From the NCBI RefSeq assembly GCF_037975245.1, contig NC_092574.1:13419213-13483212 (forward strand): a DNA stretch of 64,000 nt, written 5' to 3'. The notes under the pieces were generated by a model. That model ran no database searches. It saw only the letters and a list, made by a program, of their open reading frames with translations, and had not been told where the DNA came from. Origin of the DNA: Apostichopus japonicus (taxonomy: Eukaryota; Echinodermata; Holothuroidea; Aspidochirotida; Stichopodidae). This document shows, piece by piece, positions 1 through 15,902 of the stretch. Position numbers and translations under genes: made by a program. How positions within the stretch are numbered: the stretch's first letter is position 1; each line of letters opens with the position of its first letter.

Positions 1-125
1 TGTGCAACGCTATGTACGTACCAACCGGGCATGGTAAGCTGTATACGTACGTTCGCGATGTGTACGTAACATATAATAGGCATTCACCTGTGCGCGTGCA
101 CATGTGAGAGTGTATTTGTTGCTGA

Positions 126-452
126 AATGTGAGTGCTAACTTCAAGTCGCTCGTTTTGTCTATTTGCCTGCATAACGTCATTCACCAAATTGATTCGTTC
201 GAACAAAATGGTGCTTTTGCTGAAAAACTGGTGAATTTAAAAACTAGAATTCTACAGGAAAAAAAAAGGTCAAATGGGGACATTGTTCACATGGTTAGAA
301 AGAGATAAATAAGAACTACGAGGACAATGTATCCAAATCTCCAGTCCACCGGCAGACAATTCCTTGAACAAGATGATACTGCTCATATTGATGATATCGA
401 ACTATCCACCCTAGCTGGTGGTGATGACCTTTCTTACGATTCTTCTTTCTAA
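126..452 (+). pseudogene. possible C-terminal coding relic, in-frame stop
   Basis: One reading frame is open from just after a TGA at 123-125 to a TAA at 450-452, broken only by a TAA at 306-308. The part before the break is polar and lysine-rich. The part after it has an ATG at 327 and encodes 41 residues with an acidic, serine-rich end (it contains DDTAHIDDIELSTLAGGDD and finishes YDSSF). That looks more like a protein tail than random AT-rich DNA. I do not recognise the family. No convincing splice acceptor was found upstream, so this could be a last exon, a pseudogene fragment or chance. It lies at the window edge, so anything further left is unseen. Confidence 0.17.
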
Positions 453-3400
453 AGAGTGTGGTAATCACCGAATGCAATCTCCCAGTGACAGATTACATAA
501 AATTCAAACTCATATAAGCATATGCTAATATGGAGGCATAAAAGTCACTTCGAAAGAATTCGAAATGCCCCCAAAAAGTGATAAAAAAACGGAGGAATAA
601 ATTTGACCACAATATGTAGCCCTTTTATAGCTATTATTCAAATTCAGTGCAAATATTTACTGTATTATATCATAACGTCGTTCTTCCTTAGGGGGAATAA
701 TATTTTACCGCTGTGATTGCTACACACTTAATCTCACACTAAAATAGTCGTAAATATGTAAATCTGATATGAAAAAAGGGGGCCCCATTCTTAACGTTGA
801 CGAGAAATATAGCCTATTGTGGTTGTTGCAAAGATTTAACCGGCAGGTTTCCGAGACTATTGGTTTCATCTCGTAAATCGGTAAATATTTTGCATAAAAT
901 GTTATACATATGCGCACATGTATTATATAAACGCAGCCTATTAATATACACAGTACAACGTGTTGGATGGCTCTGTGATAATGCAATTTTCAAAGTTATG
1001 ATTTATTTGCTTTTAATTTTCTTCACATTTCAATTCTTTCTTACATAACCACCAATCAGCAGCCTATCAACCAACTGTCCGCCGGACGTGCATGCAGGCA
1101 GGGCGTGACAAAGGCCTATTTTCAATATTTACTTACCATCTATTGACCTATCGCCTGTTTACGTACTTAAATCCAGAGGTGAACCATGTATGGACATAAC
1201 GGGCATCTGCAGGGAATACCCTCAGCAAAGCCGAACTTCGTTTTCAATAAAACTGATCCAAATTAAACTCAGACCACCCCCGCCCCCCGTAAAATAGAAA
1301 AAGAAAAGAAAGCAAAGTCCCCGACCGCATCTGTCTTTTCCACACTATTTCCTTTTTGGTTGAGAAAAAAAGTCGTCAAAATGTCTTTTCGTAAACGTGA
1401 TTTGAAATTATTTTTAGCGTGATTGGAACGTGGATCGTAGGCCACAACTCAACTAGACAAAGTTCCAAATGAACTGTGTGTGTGTGGGGGGGGGGTGGGG
1501 AGGGTGTCTCTTCTTTCCTTTTCTGACACATTTTGGACGAGAAACATGTTATTTTTTTTTTGACTCGGCCTAATCTCAAATTAACAGAATTATTACAACA
1601 GTCAAGCCACCTCTTACAATACACCGTTATAGACTCATGTAGAAGAACGGTGTGTATGTGTATAGAAGGAATATTTTAGCGCAGGAAATACATGTTATTT
1701 TTACTTTTTAGTTTAAAGCAACATTCTTCATGGAGTTGGTTGAAAATTTTACCAAATTAATAAACCCTGTGTTACTCAAGCATTGAGCTGAGACACCTCA
1801 ATAATGAAAATACGGCATTTCAACTAGTGAAAATACATCGACACCTATGTCTGGTTTGACCATGTAATGCGGCTCGGTCCAGACAAAATATGTAAATTAA
1901 CAAACACTCGCTCAACACTCTTTTTTTCCACATTATCAAACGTAAATTGATAACTGTCAAAATAGTCAACCTTTTCTACTTCAGTCTTTGAAGTGAAACA
2001 GTTTCTAATCAAACCAAAGTTAACTTAAACTATAATGAATTTGTTGTTGCTGAAAAACAAATTGGTCGAAAAGAGTCACGCTTTGAAGTATGAGTTGACT
2101 CCACAAGGAGATTATACCAACAGCTCTGCATGGTGAAGGTTTCGTCAAATTATTGCGGCAGAATATGTTTGTTTAGGAATTGTCATTCAAAGGAGCCCTC
2201 GAGCTGTAGTGTGTTGAAAATATTAATATGAATCAGGGAACCAGAACGACACAGCTGGGTTCAATCTTTGAATCAAAGAACAACTTGAAGAATAATATTT
2301 GCCTTCTTTTAGATAATAAAAATTCATGTCTTGTCTCATTGGCTAAAGTCAACTGCATTTTGGTTCAAGAGATAACACATTCCGATGTGCATGTTTTGTA
2401 ATGATATCGAACTAGCAACGTAAACATACGTACTGATTTTTAAAACGTTTTGAAGTCGTTGACGTCATTACGTTCAAGCTGTTATTAGTGTTACAGCGTA
2501 TGACATTATGACACGTGTTTTTAGAACAGTAAATACAAACGGGCATGATAATGTAAACAAAATGAGGATACATTCACATACAACTCTGAATGACCCAAAA
2601 CAAACATCTAAGGATAACAAGTTCTTCAGCGCACTGTATATGAACTCTGTGCGTTTGCCTACACATGTACTCCAATTTTCGTTTTTTATTATTGTTGTTG
2701 TTGTTGGGTTTTTTGGTTTTTCCCTTTCTCCCTTTTAAATTTAATTAAAATCTTTCATCGCAATGGGCTGTTTAAATGCTGAATCTAAAATATCAAAGTT
2801 CGTGACATGGCCTAATGATGGTCATTAGTTATAGTGCCAACAATGTTAACATTATAATATCCAAGCAAAAAACAGGGAAAAGAAAAAGAAATAGAGAGTA
2901 AACAGTTCCAAATCCTATAGTGGCATTTTGATATCACAAAAATTACAAAAATTACAGCGACCAGACACGCATTTTGAAACGTTACTAGGATATGTGCCAA
3001 CTTGGACTGTTTCCTTTTTTTTGTTTTTGTTTTTAGCTGTTTAGGGGAGGTTCTTATCATGAAGAGCTCAAAATAATATATTCAGTTTGTGTCTTCGGGT
3101 TTCAAAGTAGTTAGATGTCCCCAACCAGTGTCATGAGTGACAAGTATAGCACTGAGGTGAATTAGATGAGAATGCCTTTCCAGTATTTGCATATATCACC
3201 AGGTTTACAAGCTGGTTATTATGCCTTCTGCAGTGTCCCCCTAACATGAGATATTCTATGAATTAACGCAAACAGACGCGTCATGCAGATTTTTATCTCT
3301 GTTAAGGAAATGCTACAAGTTTGCATCGCATTTACAGAAGGGCAGTAATTATACTGATGCAACAGGACTGCGCGCCGATCGATGAACAATATTCTCTTGG

Positions 3401-4695
3401 TTGGCAGTCTTACCTTTTCTTTCGTAAATCCTCACGGATGCGGGAGGGGGCGGGGTAGGGCAGAGAGGTAGGGAGGGGACAAAACATAACCACCCGGGGA
3501 CATTCAACACTAAATCAAAATATGGTGTAAATTGTGTTCGCTATAAATGTGCGAAATTCTCCCCTCGGAGGTTTGAAACTATAGTTTAGAACATCCCCCG
3601 GGCAAAATACTCCAAGTTGAAATTCCACATTATCACACACCGACTCTTGCAACCTTCTTATATTTAATCGTTTTCCCGTTGTAAATTCCTCATTTATGTC
3701 TCACAAGGGAAACTTGTTGTGTGATTTGGATACAATCATACATACCGTCTTTACAGTATAGGCCTAGACCTACACACGTGTAGTTATTGGAAATCATGCC
3801 AGTGGGATTAATAACTTGACAACCTCAAGTTGAGATGTTATTCAACTGTATCCGCGAAGACTTGAAAGTGAGCGATAGCGAAGGACTCATGCGACAGATC
3901 CTAAACAATATTTTATAAATGGTTTTCATTTTTGGACTCAGAGCAAAGAGAGAAAGATTGCCTGGAGATGAACACTTAGGCTGTTGACGTCAACGGTTTA
4001 ATATGTAACTGGGAAAAACGGTTTGCGAGAGAGAAATAATCTAGAATCAGCGAACGACGTGTCTAGCCTACTGGAACCGTAAATGTCACCTCTCTGAAAA
4101 TACTTTAAATATTTTATCATGAGTTTTTTTTATGAACATCTCCGGCCATCTTAAATGGGTCAGTTTGTTCAAGCGCCAAAAAAAAAAAAAAAAAAAAAAA
4201 CAGTTATTGACTTTCAAGTGTTACAAATCACCCCGATATCATGAAACGTCTAACTATAAGTTCACTCACAATAACGTTAAGACTATGAGAGCATTTATCT
4301 GGGCAACAATAATTTATCCAAATATTTGTCAGTGTTACAACCACTCGAGGTAATGGTTTTTAAGACGGAAGGCTTTATTTATTTATTTTATGGTGACTAT
4401 AATTATGAGAGAGGCTCAGGTATAGAGAGAGTGTCAGATGTGTGTATATTGAAATACATTCAGGAAATAAGCTAAAAAGGCAATTTATATTAGCAGAGAA
4501 ACTTTTCGTTAATAGATGAGGCTAGAAAACATGATCAAAATTAACATAGTGAGTAGGCGGATACTTTACAATAAGAAGGTTTTATACACAATCAAAGTGA
4601 CAGTGCAGCTTTTGTTCAATGCTATATAGGCTAAGTATGTGTAGGCTGGGCAGTTTCAATGTTAGGGAGCGCTCACATATAATGGGGGTGTCAGG

Positions 4696-4696
<1 letters not shown>
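453..4696. other. AT-rich stretch without recognisable genes
   Basis: I see no supported gene here. All ORFs are under about 85 codons and have no recognisable motif. Visible low-complexity spots are a (GT)n run leading into a G-run near 1478-1505, a GTTGTT run near 2693-2710, a G-rich patch at 3437-3478 and a poly-A run near 4177-4200. Confidence 0.6.
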
Positions 4697-4760
<64 letters not shown>

Positions 4761-4781
4761 ATATTATATTATATTATATAT
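4697..4781. repeat. (TA)n microsatellite
   Basis: This is an alternating TA tract with a few interruptions (one TCTA and several TATTA). The sequence on its left contains GTGTCAGGCTAT and the sequence on its right GTGACAGGCTAT, so the tract lies between two near-identical 12-mers. The YIYIYI-type ORFs over it are artefacts. Confidence 0.9.
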
Positions 4782-5714
4782 GGACCGTGACAGGCTATGT
4801 GGGTTATTTGTAGAGACACTTCGTAACGCCAAGGCGTGTGTGTGTGAACACCCCTCCCACATAAATAAAAAAAGGTGCCGTTGTGTTAAAAAAACTTTCA
4901 AAAATCTGCAATTTGTGGTACATATTGCACGAGGGTCAAAATTCACGGGACTTTGGATGGTGATGTTGCGGCTTGCCCCTGAAATAAGATAATATCGATG
5001 TTTGCCCTCCTCCAGTTCCCCCCCCCCCTTCATCCTGGATTGAACCCTCTTTCGCCGCATCTACATGCCTCTGTAAAAACAATGTCAGAATTTTCACACT
5101 TGAAAACCTGTTCCGCGCTTTGAATAGAAATTTGGGTCGATTGATGAAACATTATAATTGAACTCATGGAGATAAAATACAGACCTGCCTCCCATGAGAA
5201 CGCCAAAGTGTCCAGCATAGTCGCATCTTAAGCGGCGAGTCACGACGATTGCATCAATTTACATTACTTCAATATTGAATTGAATTGAATTAAAAGGAAG
5301 TGAAGACCAAAGATAGATGCATTTTTTTTAATAAGGTCAAATATTTCCCAAGATGAAAAATAAAATGAGCTCAAAGTTTCTCGAAAAACTTAGATCGCGA
5401 TATACTTCAATAAAAGTGTAATTTGCATTTACATGAAGTTTGCAATTTCATGAATAAATTAATAAGAATGGATCTTTCATAATTTATATTAAAGATAATT
5501 TCATCATCACTTTTATTATTTAAATGTAATGGCGGAGGGGAGCCATCAATCACCACTCTGCCGAGAATGTGTGTCGTTATAGAAATGTCAAGACTTCTTT
5601 TTTTTTCCAGGAATTTTTTACCGGGATGTCAATTTAAATGTCTACACAATCACGAAGTATAATGCGAAACAGCATTTTGAGTAAATCCTTCTTTATAGCA
5701 TTGTCTTCTACCAT
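4782..5714. other. no recognisable gene
   Basis: This is AT-rich sequence with short unsupported ORFs on both strands. A C-run at 5020-5029 followed by CTTCATCCTGG resembles the C/G-rich ends of degraded hAT-type repeats in marine invertebrates, but I cannot define an element. Confidence 0.5.
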
Positions 5715-6312
5715 AGCTATACCTGTACCCGTACTCGGCCTTGTGGAGTTGTAATTTGTACCTTTGCTCGCATTCGGGGCATTTTTGTTATACTAGTAGA
5801 CTATTTGAGCTATCGTAAACATAAATGTAGTCCTACTCCTATACTCGGGGTAGGAACCTGGCACTCGTACCAAGGAGGATTATACTTGTACCCGTACCCA
5901 CGCTTTTCTATTTGTACCTATGCTTTGTATTCATACCTATATGCTTTTATTCTCTTACTCATACCAAGGAGTATTCTACTTGTACTCGTACCCATGCTTT
6001 TGTACTTCTAACTATGCTTTCGTATTCGTACCTATATATTCTCGAACTCATCCCAAGGACAATTCTACTTGTATTCGTATTGCCCTACCTTTTTACTCGC
6101 ACCTATGTTTTTGCATTCGTACCTATGCTTTTGTACTCGTACCCATGCCTTTGTACTCGTACCCATGCCATTTTACTCGTACCTATACGTTTGTATTAGT
6201 ACCTATGCTTTTGTACGCGTCGCATGCTTTTGTACGCTTACCTATGCGTTTGTACTCGTACCTATGCTTTTGTACTCGTATACTCATCCTTTTGTACTCT
6301 TATATATCTGCT
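5715..6312 (+). repeat. 20-bp minisatellite (TTTGTACTCGTACCTATGCT-like)
   Basis: These are imperfect tandem units of about 20 bp, best ordered from about 6120 to 6300, where unit after unit reads TTTGTACTCGTACC(C/T)ATGC with 19-21 bp spacing. Left of 6100 the units are diverged and irregular. Because 20 is not a multiple of 3 and the unit lacks stop codons in the + direction, all three + frames stay open. This produces overlapping ORFs of up to 200 codons rich in Tyr, Cys, Leu and Phe. I regard them as repeat artefacts. Confidence 0.85.
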
Positions 6313-8500
6313 TGCTGTACCAAAAGCTTACATGACTGTACTCCAAGGGTACTTATGTTCCACAAATCATTTACTGGTTTTCCAAAATCTTCTTTTTTCT
6401 TTGTTACTATTTTTTATTTCTGCTTGAAATGTGACGCGTATATTCCTGTATATTTAGACAGGGAACTCTTCCTTCAAAGCTTGTTTTCAATGAGCAATTT
6501 TGTTTTGCTACTAAATATATGATCGTCTTTCATGGATCAGTCATTTTGTAAAGTATAAATAACATAATGTATATTTTCTCTCAATTGCCATGTTGATGAT
6601 TTGACTTACTTTAAATACTGTTGCCAGGTACATTCATAACAAAATTCACCAAAGATTTATATTTTGGTTAAACAACATATTATTATAATCTGATTGATTC
6701 ACAGCTGAAAGTGACGAAAAGAAGTTTACCAAAAACAAAAACAGAATTGTTGATCGATTCTAACTGCTGACAGGTGATATTACATTTGACGCAAACTTTC
6801 TTTTATTTCTGATTACTGTGACTTGGTTCAAAACTCCGTCAATGTCTTGTCTGTAAATTCCGGTAATTGTTAATCCTAATTAGAGCGAGTACTGCGTTAT
6901 TTGTCTGTTACCTGCCGTCATCAATGATCTTTATATACGTCATGTGTGTTTTTATTCTAGATTCTAAATTCCTCTGCTGACATATCACTCAAATATAGAG
7001 ACTGCATTATCATTAAAGGATGTTGATTTGAACGAAGTTATTTGTTATGATTCTTTTACTCTAGATAACTTTATGACCAGATTTGAGTTTCTCGTTTAAT
7101 GTAAAACGGGTTAATTTGACAGTGAAACATTTAAAATGTCTTTTATTCACAACCTAGATATCAGTTCCCTAATGTTTCCCACCCACTGTGCAAAGAGATT
7201 ATTAGCCCGGGGCCGTTCTTTCATATCTCACATGATACACTTTTTACGTTATTAAGCAAAAGCAAAAGTAAAAGTAACAAAAGATTGACGCAAATGCTCT
7301 TGGTATAATTTTCATCGGTTTTATTCACTGAGGCGTTGGATCCTTACACAATTACCTATATATGACGGCGTTATCAGCTAATGAAGTTTTAAAAACTGCA
7401 AACGGATTACCGGCGAGATATTCATCTGAGTTAGCTCAAGCAACTATTTTGGTTTCGTCCAAAATGTTTCCAACACTTTGGCCAAATCTATCGATTTTTG
7501 TTCCAAAACGAGATTGATGCCATTGATGAACACTAAGAGAGCATTCTTTTAATTTTGTTCACCAATAAAATATTAATCTATTAGTATAGGTATCACGAAT
7601 AATTTATTAAGTATCGAAAACATCGACAATTGAAGGACGAATTTAGTGAGAAGTTTAGTTCTTGATCATGTGTCAGTCATACTTCTCGAAAAGAAGAAAG
7701 GTAAAAAATGTGACGTCAGAGCAGAGTTAAATGTTAATATCAATTTATTGTTACATACATTCTAAAAACTTAAACACCACATGTTCTTGTAAATATAATT
7801 GAGCCACCTTCGATAAAATTCACCACCATGGTTTGTCTTGACAAATGCATGCAATGCATTGTAAATATATCGTAGGGCATTTCATTTTTTAAGGGGGAGG
7901 GGGAGTAGGAGAGGGGTGGTTGCATCTGAAGAATTGACCTAATGGTCTATGTGAAACCAAACGTAGCCCAAATACTTTAACTGATGACCCTCAGATGATA
8001 AATGGTCATTTCGCAAAACAACAAAATTAAAATGTGATAAATGAATACAACACGGGCTGTGTTGTTTTAACGGTCTACAGCGTATTAAAATATGACATTT
8101 TATTGGCTGACGTCATCCTTCAACGCGAAAACTCTGCTTGAATGTAAATAACGCAAGAGTTGTCTGTGAGTAAGCCTCCGAATTGATTATTTACATTGCA
8201 CTGTTTCGACTGAATAAAATAAATGAGTAAGAGTTGCTGCTAGAGAAAGGATTTACGTTATCACCACAAAAGTATACTAGGATGGGTTAAACATGGAGGT
8301 AATAAACTGTTCGGGTAATACTAACACGGATAAAGTTTCGAGATAGGCCTAGTGCCTGTTAATCTTCTCATTATTCTCACATGCATCATCTCCCTCAACA
8401 ATTTTTAAATCTCAGATATCTCAGCATGTCTTATTTATGGTACAAAATGACATGCAATGTGTGTTTGCCTTCGTATATCACTATCTGGCTGACTGCATGC
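6313..8500. other. no recognisable gene
   Basis: This is AT-rich single-copy-looking sequence with no ORF worth reporting. Minor features are a short AAAAGC/AAAAGT run near 7258-7280, an ATGCATGCAATGCAT inverted word near 7845-7860 and a G-rich patch at about 7891-7920. Confidence 0.6.
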
Positions 8501-8504
8501 CTCA

Positions 8505-8717
8505 CTCACTGACTCACTCACTCTGACTGACTGACCGACTGACTCTGTCACTGACCGACTGGCCGACTGACCGACTGACCGACTGACCGACTGACCGACT
8601 GACCGACTGACCGACTGACCGACTGACCGACTGACTGACTGACTGACTGACTGACTGACTGACTGACTGACTGACTGACTGACTGACCGACTGACTGACT
8701 GACTGACTCACTTACTC
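8505..8717. repeat. GACT/GACTGACC tandem array
   Basis: This is a tetranucleotide array of GACT units with a higher-order 8-bp form. GACCGACT repeats dominate at about 8535-8630 and pure GACT at about 8631-8685, with ragged ACTC-type edges. On the minus strand it reads as a long SVSQSVSQ-type ORF, which is a repeat artefact. Confidence 0.95.
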
Positions 8718-9810
8718 ACCAGGTTGTTCAAAGTAGCAATGTAATACATATATTCTCTCTGCATAAATTGTGTCTCTCTTTCTTTGCCATTACTTGTTTC
8801 TTGTCAAAGATTCATAGTATATACAAATGATATACATCAGCCTGCTCTTTCTCTTTTCATTCCATCATCCGCCCACCCACCTATCCACCAACGAGATGCC
8901 TCGATCCTCCCCCGAGTTACCGCTGATATACGTTTCATTATAGGCATGTAAGCCTATACATGACATCAGTTGGCAGTATCTAAAGGCCAGAAGGTGTTGA
9001 TTTGTGTATAGGTCAATGTAAGTAAATTGAAATCAATGACAATATTTTTCCACCTGTGATAAATGTCCCCTGTTCGTGTTTTCTAGCATGTTTCGGGAGG
9101 TTATTTATACGTTGAGACCAGTCAATAAGTGATGAAAATACAAACTCAAGCAGTGTCCAACACTGCATCCAAGGGTAACATACACACTGGAATTGTGTAT
9201 ACGGTAACACGTATGTACATTTCGTTGGATATAGACCTAACATTAGCAAACAGTTGCATGAGCCCCAACCTTTAATTTTACCGTTATGTTTATAGACCTA
9301 TATCATATTGATTTTTATGTGTTCGTTGGGTGTGTATATGTTTTTAGAGTGTCCTCTGATGCATAGATAATCTGTCTGATGATGGTGATAGAGGAACGCC
9401 TTCAAATCAAACAGTGCGAATGATCTCATCTGAAGATTATAATCATACCTTTACACAAAATTGACACCAAAGGGTGTATACAGGAAGCGTGTGTACTCAG
9501 TAACATGTAATTGTATAGACAAATAACAATTGACTGAATAAAATGTGAACTTGACTGCAAAATATTGAATGTTCATGTGCACTGAAGGTGAAATAGAGTT
9601 CCATGTAATTTATTCAGGCCCTTCTATGGCATTTATCCAACATGTTATAGAGCCCTGGGACTGGATATTCTTCTATCATCCCTGAACATAAGTCAGTCCT
9701 TCTGTCGGTCGGTCTGTCGATCAGTCGACCGGTCTTTTCAATCACTCAGCCTGTAATTCCTTCGGTCAGTCCGTTCTATGCCTGACAGATGATATTGTTA
9801 TACTCTGCAA
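8718..9810. other. no recognisable gene
   Basis: No gene is supported. A cryptic GTCGGTCGGTCTGTCGATC run near 9705-9735 is compositionally related on the complementary strand to the GACC array at 8.5 kb, but it is too short and irregular to call an array. Confidence 0.5.
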
Positions 9811-10325
<515 letters not shown>

Positions 10326-13300
10326 AACGGACTAAAATTGTTTCCTTCTAACTATACGCCTCAATAGATGAAGTATTCACCCTCTCAACAGATATCGCAA
10401 AGTCAAAATTAGTTTGCGTTGATTCTGTCTGTGGATACATTTTGATCTGTTCATAGCAACCCGGATAGTAGCATATACACTACACTGCTTGGTTGTAGTT
10501 AGTATACCGCTGGGATGCATGCACGCTAATATGAATGAATGTATGGCAGTTTACCCTAGGGTACATTTGCCGTTCTTTAGTTTGCTCTCATGCACTCTTA
10601 GATGAGATAAATCACTTTCTGCTCTCCTTCAATTACACGACAGGCTAATTTGTCAAACTCGACAATTTGCCGTTGTCTTTATCGATTCTGAGAGATACTG
10701 ATAGTCTATACGTGTAGACTATATACTAGCTCTCGTCTGCGGGATTAGAATTAAGTAATCCGTGCAACATTGTAACTTTCTTTGGCTCCCCATGTATCAA
10801 AATCAGGTTTAATATTACAGGTTAATGCTTTCCATGTTTACCATGAGAAACGTTGCCATGGGTACAGATATAATTAAAGTCCCAGTCTAGGTGTTTATTC
10901 ACAAAATACTCGTGAAACGTGAACGGTGTTTGCCCGGAAGTAGCTTGCTTGGTTGCCCTATACAGCAAACAATAATCATATACCAGGTATAAGCGATATA
11001 TTATTTTACAGATTAGCAAAACCATATAAATAGATCTTGTGGAAGGGTTGAGGTGTGTATCTAGGGGAAGGAGGGGGTTTGGCGTGGGTGCCCTCTGTCA
11101 TGATCTTGTTCAATATCACTTTCAGTGGTAATCTCTTCAAGTATTCCTTAACAGATGAATTTTCGAGAGAACGTGTGTAAAATAAAAACGTCCTTCAACG
11201 ATTACTGATAAGGTCATGCCACATCCTGTAAATGGAAGTGATTGAAGATAATTTCAGGTTTGGTACGATAAATAACTCCGTAATCTATACTGTACAAGCA
11301 AAATTAGCAAACAGAAGCAGAAACATAGCTTTGCACATATGTAAATATAGAGATAGAGAGACAAGCATATGAGATGCAATTTATTTGCACACGTTACGAT
11401 TTTGACGCTGTTCATATACACGTGGTTACACATTTGAACTCATTGTATAGTAATACCCAGACTGAGGTGTGTCCCACCAGTGCAGAACGCAAACATCACT
11501 GTCTGCGCATGAAGCGCACGCAATTTATTGGGGGTGGGGAAGCGGTGGGCCAGTGTGGGCGAGAATAGTTGTTCTACTATGAGCAACGTACCCTGTACAT
11601 GCACAAATGATACTGAGTTGATTTTAAAACCACTCAACGACCCACCCACCGAGATGAGATAAGCTATTTAACTCACATGTGGCCTCCCACAGCACAAATG
11701 GACGTCCATGATTCTAGAGCAATGGAATTATGTAGATTTATTTCCTCATTCTGAGTTCTCTAACCCGGATGTACCGTGGCATATTGTGACTAATGTCTGA
11801 AATTAATATGAATTCGGCATCATCAAGTTATGTTTTTACCTGTATGCGTCACTTGATATGAACTGCGATTAAATATTCGGGGGGAGCGGAGGGGGGGGGG
11901 GTTGTGGTTTGGTTCATAAAGTCTTTCGATGAAGGGTCGCGGCGCGTGTTTTAAAGAGCCAACAAAATGTAGCAAAAATCACAAACATCCTCTGATGGCA
12001 AAATGTTTCACCGAAGAGTACCTCGCTCAGATTTATATCAACATGGAAACTTGTAAACAAAACATCACAAAGGGTTATTGAAATACCGTACGACTAGATA
12101 TCCCCAAATCGGTCCAAATACAAAATGCTTGTCATGTTGTTTGTAATGAGTTGCAACCTTGTGTCCCGTTTAGCCGTTCTTATTTTTTTTTTGGTCGCGA
12201 TATATGCCCTTTAAAGGAGACAAGATCATTTTTTAGACTTTATAGTCGTTTTTAATGTTCGCTGTGAAAGTGTAATGTCGAAAATAAATGTATTAAATGT
12301 AAGAGCAGACAGCTCATGAGGAAATACAAAACAAGGATGAACGCAACAAACAATATAGGATATAAAAGCAAAAGCAGGCTACCTACCCTGGATGTCAAAA
12401 TAAGAAGGATTTAAACTAATCCTTGGGGGCTTATTTCTTCTGTTTCAATCACATAGCAGTTTCTGCATCATTCGTTAGATCTTACTGTAACAAACATTTT
12501 GTGTGTGTTCATTGTAATGTATTTTGTGTACGAAACAGGAAACTATCCTCACATTTTGACACATAGTAATTTTTCGACATAAACTTTCTTTAATGATGCG
12601 GTTTGACGTTTAGGGGGAATGGTGATTGCTGCTGCAGTATTTTACTGGGTAATGTCTGTGTCATGAAAAAAACAGAAACTTACAATCTTGCAAAGACATC
12701 CATCAGGGACTTTGAACCAACAGAGCCAATGTTCAAAATAAATGACTGAATCTACTGTCTGACAATGATGTAGGAGGAGTGATTTGGGGGTGGGGGGGGG
12801 GATTGGGGGGAATTGGAGAGGGGAAATGTGTAATATATTTTGATACAAGGAAGGTTTAAACAGGCAAAGTCAAATGTCATAAAGTATTGAAATGTATCCA
12901 AGATTTTCATATTCAGTTTAAAAAGAAAATAATAATAATAATTTCAACCAACGTTTCCTATCTTTCTTGGCAGAATATTGCTGCAGAAAAACATCGGTAA
13001 GACCACATGCCGATATAATTTTGTTAAGCTTTAATTTGATAATAGAAAACATTGCCAACAATACATTTAAACATGTAACGTAGAGTTATTCATAGAAACT
13101 CTTCCTGATGTTTTCATTTAATCTTGCTTTGAGGGATGAAAGACCTCAGAAAGTTAAGACTTTCTCTTTTATTTAAACGAAAACAGAATTTAAGTGCTCA
13201 AGGCATTGACATTTGAACATGAGCAAAAAGAAAATGTTATATATAGCTTTTGTTTGGTTTAGCTGTATCTCCAATCTATGGCCTTGTATAATAGAAAACG

Positions 13301-14147
13301 TTAGCTTATTATTCATTTCTGTCATGCAGGATGTAGGTGGAAAGAGATGGCTTATACTATAAATAGATGATAAGAAGACTATATATACACACTTTATATA
13401 ACTCAAGAAAAAGAAACAAAAACTTGTTTTTAACTACATTTTTAGTTACTATTTTCAACAATAATGGGGCTTATCATTGTCAGAAATCCCGTCTTTTGAT
13501 TTAAATGATAAAACTAATTTTAGGGAATAACTAATTAAGTGTAGTAAATATGAAAGTTATTCTTTTTCTCTAATGCTGATATTTGTGTTAATAACAGACA
13601 ACGAGGTTATTGATTCCCAAATATTATAATGGGCTAGTTAATGCGTCTGTAGCGATGCAACATGCATTAATGCAACGAAGGAGGCTGTTTTAGATTTTCT
13701 GTTACACGTTTAATCAGGGTAACCATAGCCCTACTGATCGTTTTGTGCTATTTTCTTGTTGAGTTAATTGTCCACAATTGCAGTTGTTAAGTAGGAGAAA
13801 CTTTCTTCCTACCCGGCTCATATACCACCCCCCCGCCGCACCCCCCCCAATGGTCGTCTATAATTCGTCTTAATTTCTTACACACATATTCCCTATCTTT
13901 TGCCTCTATTCTTCCTCTTCTTCGCGGGATAGCATCCCCCTTAATACCATGGTAATTTTATAATAAAAAATTGATGTGTATTAGTGCATGACGTAGTACC
14001 AAAGCGTGATGAATGCAATTATACGTTGAATAGAAACAAAACGATGACAATAATATCTGATCAATTGAGCAATGATTCCGGGGTTTTTTTTGGCTTAAAA
14101 AATCAATTTGCCGTTGGAAAGATGTACATGTACACGGCGAAAAGATG
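10326..14147. other. no recognisable gene
   Basis: No ORF has a recognisable domain. Local structures are an 8-bp-stem inverted repeat at 10701-10722 (ATAGTCTA, loop, TAGACTAT), G-runs near 11879-11902 and 12785-12809, and C-runs near 13827-13850. Otherwise it is AT-rich. Confidence 0.55.
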
Positions 14148-15262
<1,115 letters not shown>

Positions 15263-15900
15263 GCTGGTAATAGTTCTGCCTCTTGAGTCGTGAGATTGTG
15301 TACGTGTTAGCAATTATAATCACTGAGCACTCTTGTCGCTGTGACTGTAAGACTTGTGATATAAATCTCTGCTGAGAAGGATTTAAGACTCATTGATAGT
15401 GTAAGTATACTCAACACCACCTCCCTCTCAACTCGTTCCATGTGAGATGTGAGCTGTCAAGAGCTGTCATCGGAATGAATTGTCTTCTTTTAGCGGATAC
15501 TGAGACCCATATGTGTATATTTGAATTCATGATTACATACACGCCGGTAAGTTTCTTTCCTTGAGGTGCTTTATTATTAACATTAGTTTAGTACTCAGAG
15601 ATAACATAAACCAACTAGACAGTATGTATTAATTAAGGATTATCATATCAATTTGAAACATTTTAAAGGTTGATCTGGCATGTTTTTTTTTATCGATACG
15701 GCAAGGTTACTCGTTGACTTACGTATGGTAAGGCTTATTGAGAGTACCGAATATTTAGACTGATCATCGCAATAGTATACATGTTTTGTTAGTACCAGTG
15801 TCGTATTAAACTAAATGCAGATAATCTACAATTCATTAGTATAAGTCATTTCCAATATTTTAAGTAAGATGTATGGCATTTATATATATATAAAAATAAA
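15263..15900. other. no recognisable gene
   Basis: This is AT-rich sequence without coding evidence. A short TATATATATA stretch at about 15880-15890 leads into the repeat that starts at 15903. Confidence 0.5.
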
Positions 15901-15902
15901 CA

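Noticed and set aside
5805-6522. 200-codon Tyr/Cys-rich ORF that could be read as a secreted or membrane protein
   Set aside because: It follows the 20-bp minisatellite, and overlapping ORFs occur in all three + frames.
8514-8711. SVSQSVSQ-repeat ORF on the minus strand
   Set aside because: It is a translation of the GACT tetranucleotide array.
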